Positions 34,714 through 44,496 of a stretch of DNA of 64,000 nt are shown here, piece by piece (within the stretch, counting starts at the first letter, position 1; every line of letters begins with the position of its first letter). Source of the DNA: Vibrio sp. J1-1 (GTDB lineage: Bacteria > Pseudomonadota > Gammaproteobacteria > Enterobacterales > Vibrionaceae). The notes under the pieces are model-generated. The model made no database searches and was not told the origin of the DNA. It was given only the letters and a program-made list of their open reading frames with translations. A program made the position numbers and the translations under genes. The DNA is taken from assembly GCF_021728395.1 (NCBI RefSeq), contig NZ_JAKKCM010000001.1:434001-498000 (forward strand), written 5' to 3'.

Positions 34714-35916
34714 TTATTTTTCGCGCATAAATCGCGCGTAATAAAGTGGCGGTAGTCCGCGATGCAAACATCGTCCCATTGCATCAAGATAAGGGCGAAG
34801 GTGTGAGAACAGTTGATAGTACCCTTCGCACAGATAGTGCTTAGCTGAGATTGATAGCTCGCCATTTTCATCGATTCGCTGCGCAGGGCACGCGCCATGA
34901 CAAAGCGAACGTTGGTCGCATCGTTGGCAATGGGTTTGACTACCAATAGGCTTGCGGGTAGAAAATTGTTGCTGGATAGGCGTCTCAATTAAGTCCGGAT
35001 AATCCCGCTGGTTGATATTCCCTACTTTGAATTCAGGATAAACGAAATGGTCACAGCTATATACATCACCGTTATGCTCGATCACTAGATTCTCACCACA
35101 TTGGGGAGCATGAACACAAATAGACGACGGCATGCCTAAATGCATACCGAGCGCATTATCAAAGTGGCTGACGTACACCTTACCAATGTCATTTTTACGC
35201 CACTCTTCAAACACATCAACCATGAACTGACCAAACTGCGCTGGTGATACGCTTCGCTCAGAAACACCTTTGCCTTTTTCTGGCTCAACAATCGGGATGA
35301 ACTGAATGAACGCCACCCCGAGTTGTTTTAAGTGTCGATAGACCCGTTTACCATGGCCGCCGTTGTGGTTCTGAATCACGGTAAGCACATTAGTGTCGAC
35401 CTGATACTTTTGCAACATCTGCAAACCTTGGATTACCTGACGATAAGAGCCTTTGCCGCTGCGGGTTTTGCGATAATGGTCGTGCAGTTCTTCGTCACCA
35501 TCAATGCTGATCCCAACCAAAAACTCATGCTGTTTAAGAAATGCCGCCCAATTGTCGTTAATCAGTACGCCATTGGTTTGTAGTGTATTAATGATCTTCA
35601 TTCCCGGGCGGGCGTACTTCTTTTGCAACGCCACTGCTTGGCGGAAAAAATCCAGCCCTCTAAGGGTCGGCTCCCCCCCCTGCCAACCAAATGTCACTTC
35701 CGGGCAACCAACTGGTTGGCTCTCAATATAACTTTTTACATGTACCTCAAGCGTGGTGTCACCCATATCAAACTGCTTAGTTTCTGGGTAATAATCGGTT
35801 TTATCAAGATAGAAACAATAGTCGCAATCTAAGTTGCACAAAGGGCCAATCGGCTTGGATAGAATATGAAACGGACGCTTTGCTTTAACTTTACTGGTAG
35901 GAATGATTAGTGACAC
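34714..35916 (-). CDS. Anaerobic sulfatase-maturating enzyme (radical SAM, SPASM)
   Basis: This enzyme converts the active-site cysteine (or serine) of S1 sulfatases into formylglycine without oxygen. The radical-SAM cluster motif C27-x3-C31-x2-C34 is in GPLCNLDCDYCFYLDK. GWQGGEPTLRG follows, and the SPASM region holds two more Fe-S cluster cysteine sets (CGENLVIEHNGDVYSC and CQRCDQRSLCHGACP). 400 residues, normal length. It is transcribed away from two sulfatase genes across a 136-bp region with two KdgR-like operators. All three sulfatases in the window are of the cysteine type, so this one enzyme could activate them. It is cytoplasmic, as are the sulfatases. Confidence 0.95.
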   Translation of the reverse strand: MSLIIPTSKVKAKRPFHILSKPIGPLCNLDCDYCFYLDKTDYYPETKQFDMGDTTLEVHVKSYIESQPVGCPEVTFGWQGGEPTLRGLDFFRQAVALQKKYARPGMKIINTLQTNGVLINDNWAAFLKQHEFLVGISIDGDEELHDHYRKTRSGKGSYRQVIQGLQMLQKYQVDTNVLTVIQNHNGGHGKRVYRHLKQLGVAFIQFIPIVEPEKGKGVSERSVSPAQFGQFMVDVFEEWRKNDIGKVYVSHFDNALGMHLGMPSSICVHAPQCGENLVIEHNGDVYSCDHFVYPEFKVGNINQRDYPDLIETPIQQQFSTRKPIGSQTHCQRCDQRSLCHGACPAQRIDENGELSISAKHYLCEGYYQLFSHLRPYLDAMGRCLHRGLPPLYYARFMREK

Positions 35917-35953
35917 TGTAACTACACCTTAATTCTTAGTTGATATCTTATTT

Positions 35954-35968
35954 TAAAACGCCATTTTA
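35954..35968. promoter_or_regulatory. KdgR-like operator in the anSME-sulfatase intergenic region
   Basis: TAAAACGCCATTTTA, 38 bp upstream of the anSME start, fits the shared TRAAAYNNNRTTTYA pattern. Confidence 0.6.
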
Positions 35969-36003
35969 ATTTATTATCAATCCGTGATCACAAACAACAA
36001 TTT

Positions 36004-36018
36004 TAAAACTGCGTTTCA
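36004..36018. promoter_or_regulatory. KdgR-like operator inside the sulfatase promoter
   Basis: TAAAACTGCGTTTCA ends directly before a TATAAT at 36020-36025, so it fills the spacer between -35 and -10 of the plus-strand promoter. A repressor bound here would exclude RNA polymerase. Confidence 0.65.
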
Positions 36019-36019
36019 A

Positions 36020-36025
36020 TATAAT
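36020..36025 (+). promoter_or_regulatory. -10 box of the sulfatase pair
   Basis: A perfect TATAAT 28 bp before the sulfatase ATG. The -35 is weak (ACAATT at a 17-bp spacing). Confidence 0.5.
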
Positions 36026-36052
36026 ATTTAAAACCCTTAACTATTGTGAATC

Positions 36053-37549
36053 ATGAAAAAGCCCAATCTACTCTATGTATTTCCCGATCAGTTCCGACTG
36101 ATGTCGTTGGGTATCTGGCAAGATCCCAACTACCGTGACTTTATTCCCGGTGCGGGGGACCCAGTCTACACACCCAATCTTGATACCTTTATCCAGCAGT
36201 CAACTCTGCTTAACAACGCCGTAAGTAACTGCCCAGTTTGTAGCCCGCACCGTGGCAGCCTGATGACCGGACAATTCCCATCACGCAGTGGCGTACCGTT
36301 GAACTGTAATTCAGACCGTGTTGATTCCGAGCTGCCAGAGACCGAAACTTGTTTCACCGATGTCTTGTCAATGGCTGGCTATCACGTCGGTTACATCGGC
36401 AAATGGCACTTGGACGTACCGACACCAAACGATCCGGCCAAACCCGGTCATTATGTTGATCCGAATATTCCAGCTTGGGATTCCTATACCGAGCCACAGC
36501 GCCGCCATGGTATCGATTATTGGTATGGATACGGCACATTTGATGAACACAACAATCCCCACTATTACGACACCAACGGCCATCGCCACGAGCCAAAAGT
36601 GTGGTCGGCAGAACACGAAACCGACAAGGCGATTGAATACCTGAAAAACGAGCAAGGCCAACGTGACGATGACAAACCGTTTGCGCTATTTATCTCGATG
36701 AACCCGCCACACAGCCCATATGACAGCCTTGATGATTGCCGTTTGGCAGACTGGCAGCGTTACAAAGACACGCCCGTTGACGAGCTTTTATTGCGTGACA
36801 ACGCCGATACGAGTCTCGAGAAAGCGCTTAGTGCGCCTTATTACTTTGCCAACGTTACGGGCACCGACAGTGAGTTCGGCCGCTTGGTTGAGACACTTAA
36901 AGCGATGGGTGAATGGGACAATACCGTCGTGGTATTTACCAGCGACCACGGTGAAACCTTGTGCAGCCAAGGCGTAAACGATGCCAAGAACTGCATCTAC
37001 AACGAAGCCTTCTCAGTGCCTTTCATCGTGAAAACGGCTGAGCAGAATCAAGCAAAGCAACACCCAGCCTTTTTGAGTAGTGCTGACATTATGCCAACCA
37101 TATTGGGATTAATGGGGCTGTCATCGTCTTGCCCAGCCAATATTCATGGCCGCGATCTCGCCGAGGCATTCCGCTCTGATACAACCGATACCAGCCCAAC
37201 TTATGCTCTCTATCTAAAGAATGTGAACACCGCTCCAGATCCAGACGGTAAAATCCGTGGCTATTTCGCTGCCGTCCGAGGCATTAAAACTGAGCGCTAT
37301 TCCTTAGCACTGCATATTGATGCTTTTGGTCAACTCGAAAAAACCCAATTTTTCGACAATCTTCAAGACCCTTACCAAACCAATAACCTGTCCTTCAATC
37401 CTGAAGAGCCGGACGTTCGTCGCCTTTTACGCGCCATGGCGGAAGAGTTAGTTCGAACGGACGATCCTTGGGCTGATGGCCGAGTACTCGCTCACTTACT
37501 TCCATATGACTTGTTCAACAACTATGGCACCGAGAAGGAACGATCATGA
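36053..37549 (+). CDS. Type I (S1) sulfatase, cysteine type
   Basis: A 498-residue sulfatase without a signal peptide. The FGly motif CSPHRGSLMTG begins at C63. Metal and active-site segments are FPDQFRL in place of the common DD pair near the N-terminus, GKWHLDVP (about 120-127), NPPHSPYD and FTSDHGETLCSQ. The early PDQ variant is typical of the branch that also contains choline-sulfatase- and heparan/chondroitin-type enzymes. It is followed by a second sulfatase with a 4-bp ATGA overlap, so the two are translationally coupled and may remove sulfates from different positions of one fragment. The exact target is not assignable by eye. Confidence 0.93.
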   Translation: MKKPNLLYVFPDQFRLMSLGIWQDPNYRDFIPGAGDPVYTPNLDTFIQQSTLLNNAVSNCPVCSPHRGSLMTGQFPSRSGVPLNCNSDRVDSELPETETCFTDVLSMAGYHVGYIGKWHLDVPTPNDPAKPGHYVDPNIPAWDSYTEPQRRHGIDYWYGYGTFDEHNNPHYYDTNGHRHEPKVWSAEHETDKAIEYLKNEQGQRDDDKPFALFISMNPPHSPYDSLDDCRLADWQRYKDTPVDELLLRDNADTSLEKALSAPYYFANVTGTDSEFGRLVETLKAMGEWDNTVVVFTSDHGETLCSQGVNDAKNCIYNEAFSVPFIVKTAEQNQAKQHPAFLSSADIMPTILGLMGLSSSCPANIHGRDLAEAFRSDTTDTSPTYALYLKNVNTAPDPDGKIRGYFAAVRGIKTERYSLALHIDAFGQLEKTQFFDNLQDPYQTNNLSFNPEEPDVRRLLRAMAEELVRTDDPWADGRVLAHLLPYDLFNNYGTEKERS

Positions 37550-39012
37550 GTAACCATACACTTCCGAACGTAATTATTATGTATGCCGATGATCTCGGTT
37601 TCGGAGACTTGAGCTGTTACGGAGCCAACGACATTCCAACACCTAACCTGGATAAACTGGCCGAAGAAGGGCTTAAATTCCATCAAGGTTACGCCACTGC
37701 AGCGACATGTACGCCTTCGCGTTATAGCTTACTTACAGGCTCTTACCCTTGGCGTAACCCTAACGCCGCCGTTTTACCTGGCGATGCACCGCAGATCATC
37801 ACTATTTCTGATTTCACGATGCCAAAAATGTTCCGAAAGGCAGGCTATCGCACTGGCATAGTAGGTAAATGGCATTTAGGGCTCGGCAATGGTGAACTCG
37901 ATTTCAATCAAGAAATTCAGGGAACACCGAACGATGTAGGTTTTGACGATTCCTATATTATGGCCGCGACAAATGACCGCGTACCGTGTGTCTACATTGA
38001 CAATCGCCATGTCGATAACCTTGACCCTTCAGACCCAATTGAAGTGACCTACGAATGGGACCAAGCATTTGATGACGTTCCCACCGGCCGTCACAACCCG
38101 GAGCTTCTGGATGTCATGTACGACCATGGCCACGATGGAACTATCATCAATGGCGTTAGCCGTATCGGTCACATGCGCGGCGGCCAATCCGCAATCTGGA
38201 ATGATGAAACCATGGGCGAAGTCTTTGCTGACAAAGCGATTAAGTTCATCGAGCAGAATCAAGAGCAACCGTTTTTCCTTTACTATGCTCTGCATCAGCC
38301 ACACGTACCGCGTATCCCAAATCCTCGCTTTAGAGGCGTTACACCCCACGGTGTACGCGGAGATGTGATTGTCGAAATGGATTGGTGTATCGGACAAGTG
38401 CTCGATAAATTGGAAGAGCTGCAACTGGCAGACAATACGATCGTGATATTCTCCAGTGACAATGGTCCGGTTTTAAATGATGGATACAAAGATCAAGCGG
38501 TAGAATTCAACGGCGATCATCGAATGGCGGGCCCATTACGCGGTGGTAAATATAGCCTGTTTGAAGGTGGGACACGCGTACCATTTATTATCCGCTGGCC
38601 AAACGGCGCTACTCGAGGAGAAACGGAAGCGTTGTTCAATCAAGTCGACCTTTATCACTGTTTTGCTCAGCTAACAGGCTCCCAACTGCAAGAGGAAGAA
38701 GCGCCGGATAGCCAACCGCTGCTAGACACTTTACTTGGTAAGGAACCTCAAGGCCGAAACAACATGGTGCTAGAAGGGATGCAATATAAGAAAGTATTCA
38801 GAGACCAACGTTTCGCTTATATTCCGCCGCACGATGACGATTTTATCTGCCAATATACGGGGAATGAAAAAGGCAACCTTTCCAGCGCTCAGTTATTTGA
38901 TCTACAGGATGATATTGGCCAGGTTGTTAACCTTGCCGAGCAGTATCCCGAAAAAGTTGAAGAGTTAGCAGCACTGCTTGAAAAGAGTATCAAAGCACCA
39001 CGCACTCGTTAA
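37546..39012 (+). CDS. Type I (S1) sulfatase, cysteine type
   Basis: 488 residues, no signal peptide. The FGly motif is CTPSRYSLLTG from C55. Active-site segments are YADDLGFGD (13-21), GKWHLGLGNG, HQPHVPRIP, FSSDNGPVLNDGY and GGKYSLFEGGTRVPF. It resembles arylsulfatase A/GalNAc-4-sulfatase-like S1 members. It overlaps the preceding sulfatase gene by 4 bp and has GAAGGA before its ATG. It is the last gene of the glycan region; the next gene, pvuB, converges from the other side 94 bp away. Confidence 0.93.
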   Translation: MSNHTLPNVIIMYADDLGFGDLSCYGANDIPTPNLDKLAEEGLKFHQGYATAATCTPSRYSLLTGSYPWRNPNAAVLPGDAPQIITISDFTMPKMFRKAGYRTGIVGKWHLGLGNGELDFNQEIQGTPNDVGFDDSYIMAATNDRVPCVYIDNRHVDNLDPSDPIEVTYEWDQAFDDVPTGRHNPELLDVMYDHGHDGTIINGVSRIGHMRGGQSAIWNDETMGEVFADKAIKFIEQNQEQPFFLYYALHQPHVPRIPNPRFRGVTPHGVRGDVIVEMDWCIGQVLDKLEELQLADNTIVIFSSDNGPVLNDGYKDQAVEFNGDHRMAGPLRGGKYSLFEGGTRVPFIIRWPNGATRGETEALFNQVDLYHCFAQLTGSQLQEEEAPDSQPLLDTLLGKEPQGRNNMVLEGMQYKKVFRDQRFAYIPPHDDDFICQYTGNEKGNLSSAQLFDLQDDIGQVVNLAEQYPEKVEELAALLEKSIKAPRTR

Positions 39013-39042
39013 TAGCTTCTCTTTTATCATTTTTTAAACCAC

Positions 39043-39064
39043 GAGAGCCCGAGTTTGGGCTCTC
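39043..39064 (+). terminator. Hairpin terminator between sulfatase and pvuB
   Basis: GAGAGCCC and GGGCTCTC around a 6-nt loop, followed by a moderately T-rich stretch. It lies between convergent genes and may serve both. Confidence 0.6.
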
Positions 39065-39106
39065 TGATTTCTTAGGTTTCATTACAACTGTTATTACCGA
39101 CCCCCA

Positions 39107-40030
39107 TTAAGAACGATCCAATAGCTCTTCGAGGTTTCGCGCGATTTCTTCGGCCGCAAGCATGCCGCGGTTTAGTGACCACAACTCAGGGGAGACCTCC
39201 ACTAATTGTTGCTTTTTCGCAGCAGTTAGCAACTTGAATAGCGGGTTTTTATGCCATTCGTCCATAACATTTGGCTGAGAATAGAGCCCAACCAAAAGCC
39301 AATCTGGATTGGTTTTCAGCAACAGTTCAAAGCTTGTTGGCAGGTAAGCGTTTTGAGTTTGTTCAGCCAATGGGCTTTTTATCCCCAATGTGGACAATAC
39401 GCCACCAGCGTAAGATACCGGGCTATGTAGCCACATGCCTTTGTCGGAGACTACCCCAAACTGTATGCTCTCTTGGGTAGAAAAGCGCTGTTTAAAATGT
39501 GCCATGGTTTGCTGATGCCTCTCAACACGTTGCACCATTTGTTCCTGCTTGCCAATCGCGACGCCAATTTTCAGCGCAGATTCAAGGTTTTCTTGATACG
39601 TCTCACCACGACTTTTTAGCAGCAATGTTGGCGCTATTCGCTGCAAATCCTGATAGATAGTACGATGGCGCTCCGCGTCAGCAATGATGAGATCCGGCTT
39701 AAGTTGCGCAATCACTTCCAAGCTAGGCTGTGACCTAGCGCCAACAGACTGCCAAGGCTCTACTTTCTCTCTAACTGCTGCAATGACGCGTGTTGGGTCT
39801 TTATCATCAGCGACACCAACTGGCGACAAGTCAACCGCGGCTAAGGCATCCACAAAAGAGAATTCTAAAACAACGATACGTTCGGGAATCGTGTCAATCT
39901 CGAATGTACCCTGCTCATCTTGAACTGTGCGCACCTCAGCCATACTCGAAAATGAAGTAATGACAAGCATAAGCGACATCAATGTAAGCACATAAAAACG
40001 ATTACTACCCAGTCTATTTAAATTTTCCAT
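39107..40030 (-). CDS. pvuB: Periplasmic ferric-vibrioferrin-binding protein
   Basis: A FecB/BtuF-type (class III) siderophore-binding protein of about 307 residues. Signal peptide [20 protein letters not shown] and a following hydrophobic stretch, ending near SMA. The family pattern [28 protein letters not shown] and [13 protein letters not shown] is clear. It takes vibrioferrin from the periplasm to an inner-membrane ABC importer. I start at the ATG at 40030 with GGGAG upstream; an earlier ATG at 40048 would place that site inside the gene. It follows pvuA, as in the known psuA-pvuABCDE operon, but the permease genes pvuC and pvuD and the ATPase gene pvuE do not follow here. Confidence 0.9.
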   Translation of the reverse strand: MENLNRLGSNRFYVLTLMSLMLVITSFSSMAEVRTVQDEQGTFEIDTIPERIVVLEFSFVDALAAVDLSPVGVADDKDPTRVIAAVREKVEPWQSVGARSQPSLEVIAQLKPDLIIADAERHRTIYQDLQRIAPTLLLKSRGETYQENLESALKIGVAIGKQEQMVQRVERHQQTMAHFKQRFSTQESIQFGVVSDKGMWLHSPVSYAGGVLSTLGIKSPLAEQTQNAYLPTSFELLLKTNPDWLLVGLYSQPNVMDEWHKNPLFKLLTAAKKQQLVEVSPELWSLNRGMLAAEEIARNLEELLDRS

Positions 40031-40060
40031 ATCAATACATTCTCCCATACTAAGATCGAC

Positions 40061-40088
40061 AAAGTCGCCAACCTAAATTGGCGACTTT
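40061..40088 (-). other. Intercistronic hairpin between pvuA and pvuB
   Basis: AAAGTCGCCAA and TTGGCGACTTT around a 6-nt loop, with no U-tract on the minus strand. Likely a partial terminator or mRNA-end protector that favours receptor expression over pvuB. Confidence 0.55.
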
Positions 40089-40115
40089 TCTTTTAGAGTT
40101 GGTTCAACAAACCAC

Positions 40116-42254
40116 TTAAAACTGGTAGTTCAGATCAAGCGTGTATGAACGTCCCGGCGCCGGGTAGCGACCAACCGGGCTGGTATCAATGCCGCGGAAG
40201 TAATAATCCTCGTCGAACAGGTTATTAACGGCGACATTCATACGCAGCTTGCCATTCTCGTCCTTGTACAGGTCGGCACCCAAATTAAAGTTCCAGACCA
40301 TATAAGACGGTACTTTACCAGTCGCTCCAGTACTATCCTCTGAGCTGGTATTGGCGTTATCAGTGTACGCATCACTGAAGTAGAACCCGGATAAGGTTGT
40401 ATCTACACCAGAGAATGCATAAGTCGCATCCCAGCCAAGTTGGTGCTTGGAAGTAAACGGTAGCTGATTCCCTTTGTTATCACCGTCTTCTTCGAGTGTG
40501 GCATCTAAGTAGTTGTAGCTGGCACCTAAGCTAAGCAGCGGTAATGATTCCGGCACATATCGAGCTGACAGCTCTATGCCTTGATGCAACGTTTTACCAA
40601 TGTTATCAAAAGTTTGTGTCGCACTTTGCCATTGCAGTTGATCTTCAAAATCGATGCGGTAAAGCGCCGCGTTAAAGCTTGTCTCGTTTTGAGTGTAACG
40701 CGCTCCCAGTTCGTAGTTCCACGCTAACTCACTGCCCTCTTCCCCTAAACCTCGGATATAAGCAATCTGAGGGGCTCGCAGAGATTTTTGCGCATTTGCG
40801 TACGTCACCCACTGGTCATTGACACTATAAGCTACCGTCAAACCAGGTAACCATTCCGTCACTTTGTTATCGGCGCTCTGTTCTTTGCCAAGATCGTCAA
40901 AGCTCATATCAACCGATTCAAATCGCAACCCCGGAGTGATTTTTAACGCATCATTAAACAGACCAATTTCATTACTCACATAACCTGCAAATGCATCCGT
41001 ATCAAGGTGCCAGTCACGTGGTACTTTAGTGGTACCGCCAGAGATAGGGGTTTGTGTGAGTTTGTAATCAATATCTTCATTGACGTAACGTGCCCCAACA
41101 ATCCAGTTTTGAGTGACTGGCTTGCCTTCACCAAAGTACATTGCCAGCTTCGGCTCAAAGCCATATACGGTAAATTCACGTGGAGATGTCCGAATATCGG
41201 TGGATGGCAGCGCAGGATCGGCCCAGTGACCACCAGCACTATTAAAGCCCCACTGGAAAAAACGCTCCGATTGATGACCAAAAGTGAGTAGCTCAAGTTC
41301 AGCACTGTCTGCAAACGCTAAATCGTGGATGTATTTAACGCTCCAACGCGTCGATTCACCTTGATACTCATCGTATTGGCGTTTCGACTGCTCTCGGTCT
41401 TGCTGGTAGTCTTCTGGTGACAGAGCACCCGGCATTTGCGTATCCGCCTCATAACGCTGAACAAAGGCTTGCAGTTCTTGCGTGTCACTAAGCAACCACT
41501 GCATTTTAGCTTGGAAGTTTTTCACATCCGTGTCCGAGTGTTCGCGGAAACTCTCTCCTTTGAGAAAGTTTCCCTCCAGTTGCAATGCAAAACTATCATT
41601 CAACCAGCCACCCGTTCTCAGGTAAAAATCGTTCAGCGGTGTATCACCACCTTCAAATACTGTCAGACGATTGCTTATCTCAGTTTGCCAAGTGTAGGGA
41701 ATCGGTTTGGTCACCAGATTGATCACCCCACCCACGTTGTTTGGTCCGTACTGAACCGCCGCTCCACCACGAACAATGTCAATCCGTTCAATCATCGACA
41801 ACGTCGCTGGGAAAATAGACTGACCAGTATGACCATAAGGTGCAAGAGTGAGAGGAACGCCATCCATTAAGAATTGAGCATGACCACTGCGACTCGCTTT
41901 TAAGCCACGAACCGAAATATTCGGCAGGACACCTGTTCCGGTTTCATCCTGAACTTTAATACCAGGAACACTTTGCAGAGCGCCATCAATTGAGCTTGCA
42001 GCTGTTTTTTCAATTTGCTCACTGGTAATGATGGTTCGTGCTCCCGGATACGCTTTGACATCTTCTATTTCAGAGTTACCTATCACGCTGCCTGTAACAA
42101 CAACAGTTTCCATTGAGTTCGTAGTGGTCTCTGACGCGGTTGCTGCTACGGCGTTAATTGATGTAGCAGATGCGATAGCGATGGCGAGTGCACTATAGGT
42201 CGTAGACAATCCCGCACGAACACGCTCCTTGTTGTTCAAATTTAGGTAAGACAT
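40116..42254 (-). CDS. pvuA: TonB-dependent ferric vibrioferrin receptor
   Basis: A 712-residue outer-membrane receptor. Signal peptide to about residue 38, TonB box METVVVTG (about 48-55), plug domain with NISVRGLKASRSGHAQFLMDG and RIDIVRGGAAVQYGPNNVGGVINLVT, then a 22-strand barrel ending in LDLNYQF with the terminal aromatic. It brings ferric vibrioferrin across the outer membrane. The gene order psuA-pvuA-pvuB divergent from pvsA-E is that described in V. parahaemolyticus, which supports the name. Confidence 0.93.
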   Translation of the reverse strand: MSYLNLNNKERVRAGLSTTYSALAIAIASATSINAVAATASETTTNSMETVVVTGSVIGNSEIEDVKAYPGARTIITSEQIEKTAASSIDGALQSVPGIKVQDETGTGVLPNISVRGLKASRSGHAQFLMDGVPLTLAPYGHTGQSIFPATLSMIERIDIVRGGAAVQYGPNNVGGVINLVTKPIPYTWQTEISNRLTVFEGGDTPLNDFYLRTGGWLNDSFALQLEGNFLKGESFREHSDTDVKNFQAKMQWLLSDTQELQAFVQRYEADTQMPGALSPEDYQQDREQSKRQYDEYQGESTRWSVKYIHDLAFADSAELELLTFGHQSERFFQWGFNSAGGHWADPALPSTDIRTSPREFTVYGFEPKLAMYFGEGKPVTQNWIVGARYVNEDIDYKLTQTPISGGTTKVPRDWHLDTDAFAGYVSNEIGLFNDALKITPGLRFESVDMSFDDLGKEQSADNKVTEWLPGLTVAYSVNDQWVTYANAQKSLRAPQIAYIRGLGEEGSELAWNYELGARYTQNETSFNAALYRIDFEDQLQWQSATQTFDNIGKTLHQGIELSARYVPESLPLLSLGASYNYLDATLEEDGDNKGNQLPFTSKHQLGWDATYAFSGVDTTLSGFYFSDAYTDNANTSSEDSTGATGKVPSYMVWNFNLGADLYKDENGKLRMNVAVNNLFDEDYYFRGIDTSPVGRYPAPGRSYTLDLNYQF

Positions 42255-42369
42255 TATTTTTCCTTTATAAAACAGTTAAACAGCGAAGAGCCCCTGATTC
42301 ACTAGCTTTCTGGACTCATCGCTCTCAATATAAAAATCAGAGATCGTGCAAAAAATACGCACAAATACG

Positions 42370-44418
42370 CTAAAACTGATAACCATAGCTGAGCATGAAC
42401 TCTGCTGGCGCGCCGTAGCCAATCTGGTTCAAACCAGAGCTGCCACTGGTAGCGCCAAGAATGTATTTCTCATCCAAAATGTTGTAAGCATTGGCCTGAA
42501 ACTTATGACGTCCCGTTGTGTACGCCGCCATAATATCCACCGTGGTGTAATCGCCTAGCGCCACCGCCTCATTATTGCCCGCATATCGATCACCGACGTA
42601 TTTCACGCCGCCGCCTAAACGCCAGTTGTCATCCAACTGATAAGTGCTCCAAAGGGAGAATAAGTGGTCCGACACATCGTTCGGCTTTTTGCCTGTCGCT
42701 TTGTCTTCCGCGTCCAAATAGCTGTATCCGACTGAGATGTCCCACTGCTTGGTTATTTGGCCGCGCGCTTCCAGCTCAAGGCCTTGATGACGAACTGCAA
42801 TTTTGTCGATCACATCACCATCCACGTTGGTTTGTGGCTGCTCTTGGTCGATCTGGAAAAGCGCCATATTGAGCATTAACGCGTTATCCAGTAAGTAAGC
42901 CTTTGCACCCACTTCTTTAAGATCGGTGTGGAAGAATTCCGCTAATTTCGGATTGATGTAGATACCCGCGTAAGGTAATTGCCAAGAGCGCGCTAAACTG
43001 GCGTAAACCGATGCATCATTATTGATGCGGTATACCAAGCCAGCTCGATAACTGACTTTGTCATCATCCAATTTTTCTTTCGCAGCACCCATTTTGCGTT
43101 GCTCCAACTCCATCGAGTCGTAACGCACGTTGCCAATCACAGAAAGATCGCCCCACGTGTACACGTCCTGTACATACACACCAGTGGTAGTTGTGGTGTT
43201 GTCGCGGAATGGTTTGAAGCCCGGATCCGGCGTTGGGCCAACAACTGGGTTGTAGATATTTTGCGGAGGGAGCGTTTTATCGCTCGCTAACATTAGGTCA
43301 ATATCAATTTGGTTGAAATCCGCACCTAACATCAATTGGTTGTCATTGGTTTCCCAAATCAGTTCAGATTGCAAAGTAGTCGTGGTACGAGGATCGTAAC
43401 CAAAGTTATTCACGGTTTGAGACACTTCATTGTCCGTCACTTTGCCCTGACGCGTGCCTTTTTGTTCAAGTTCGATATGGTTGAACGCTGCGCGGTTATT
43501 CCAAACCCACTGATCATTGAAGCGCCACTCGTAATCGAGCGCAACACGAATGCTGTCAGACTCCTGATAATCATTCGCACCACCAAAGTAAGTGCTTACT
43601 GGCACATCAACTGGCTTGCCATTTTTTGATGGAACACCACGATAAGGAACCAACTCTTGATGTGCGTACTCGACATCAATATCGATCGTGTGACCTTCCG
43701 CTGGCAACAAACGAATGGTTGGTGCAATGAAGAAATCATTCGAATCTACATGATCTACGTAAGAGTCTGCTTGACGGTATTCCAGGTTAATACGTCCATT
43801 CACCTTATCGGAAAACGCCATCGAACTGTCGACTTGACCGACAAATTGGCTGTTACTGCCAACACTGCCTTTCACGTGGGTGAAGCTCTCACCATTGGCA
43901 CGCTTGGTTACTAAGTTGATGATGCCACCGGCTGAGCCACGACCATACAACGCACCCGCCGGGCCTTTGACGATTTCAACACGCTCAACGTTCGCCAAGC
44001 TGCGGTAAGACTGCAGCGTACCGTCGTCTCTCATGCCATCACGGTACATATCATTGAGGGAATCAAAACCACGGATCATGAACTGATCTCGGCTTCCTTC
44101 ACCTAACGTGTTATTGACCCCTGCTACCCCATCTAACGCATCCACTAAGCGTACAGCGCCACGATCTTGCATTTCCGTTTTGGTAACAACCGATACGGCT
44201 TGTGGGACATCGAGCCATTCCACATCCGTTTTGCTCCCCGACTGCGGCATGTACTCGGCATAGCCTTCGTACTGGTAACCGTAAACTTGCACGGTTTCCA
44301 TCATAGATGAGTCGGAGCTCTTCTCCTCGGAAGCCAAAGCAATCGGCGCAACAGCGCTCGCTACCACCGCAGAACTTATCGCAACTGCTAATGGGCTTAG
44401 AGGCAATAATTTATTCAT
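42370..44418 (-). CDS. psuA: TonB-dependent siderophore receptor of the vibrioferrin locus
   Basis: 682 residues with a signal peptide (cleavage near ALA-SEE), TonB box METVQVYG (about 40-47), a FpvA/FhuE-type plug (DVPQAVSVVTKTEMQDRG, FMIRGFDSLNDMYRDGMRDD, VEIVKGPAGALYGRGSAGG) and a barrel ending MLSYGYQF. It is the first gene of the uptake operon, divergent from pvsA. The plug matches hydroxamate/carboxylate siderophore receptors, and position gives the name psuA. Confidence 0.92.
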   Translation of the reverse strand: MNKLLPLSPLAVAISSAVVASAVAPIALASEEKSSDSSMMETVQVYGYQYEGYAEYMPQSGSKTDVEWLDVPQAVSVVTKTEMQDRGAVRLVDALDGVAGVNNTLGEGSRDQFMIRGFDSLNDMYRDGMRDDGTLQSYRSLANVERVEIVKGPAGALYGRGSAGGIINLVTKRANGESFTHVKGSVGSNSQFVGQVDSSMAFSDKVNGRINLEYRQADSYVDHVDSNDFFIAPTIRLLPAEGHTIDIDVEYAHQELVPYRGVPSKNGKPVDVPVSTYFGGANDYQESDSIRVALDYEWRFNDQWVWNNRAAFNHIELEQKGTRQGKVTDNEVSQTVNNFGYDPRTTTTLQSELIWETNDNQLMLGADFNQIDIDLMLASDKTLPPQNIYNPVVGPTPDPGFKPFRDNTTTTTGVYVQDVYTWGDLSVIGNVRYDSMELEQRKMGAAKEKLDDDKVSYRAGLVYRINNDASVYASLARSWQLPYAGIYINPKLAEFFHTDLKEVGAKAYLLDNALMLNMALFQIDQEQPQTNVDGDVIDKIAVRHQGLELEARGQITKQWDISVGYSYLDAEDKATGKKPNDVSDHLFSLWSTYQLDDNWRLGGGVKYVGDRYAGNNEAVALGDYTTVDIMAAYTTGRHKFQANAYNILDEKYILGATSGSSGLNQIGYGAPAEFMLSYGYQF

Positions 44419-44451
44419 TTCATCATTCCGTATAGTTTATATAAATCCAAC

Positions 44452-44496
44452 GGATGCAAATAAGAACAAATATTATTTATATTTGCAATATTAATT
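44452..44496. promoter_or_regulatory. Probable Fur-regulated psuA/pvsA divergent promoter
   Basis: An AT-rich inverted repeat GCAAATA ... TATTTGC (about 44456-44486) lies between the divergent uptake and biosynthesis operons, where a Fur box is expected. The match to the 19-bp Fur consensus is only partial by eye. Known vibrioferrin operons are iron-repressed. Confidence 0.4.
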
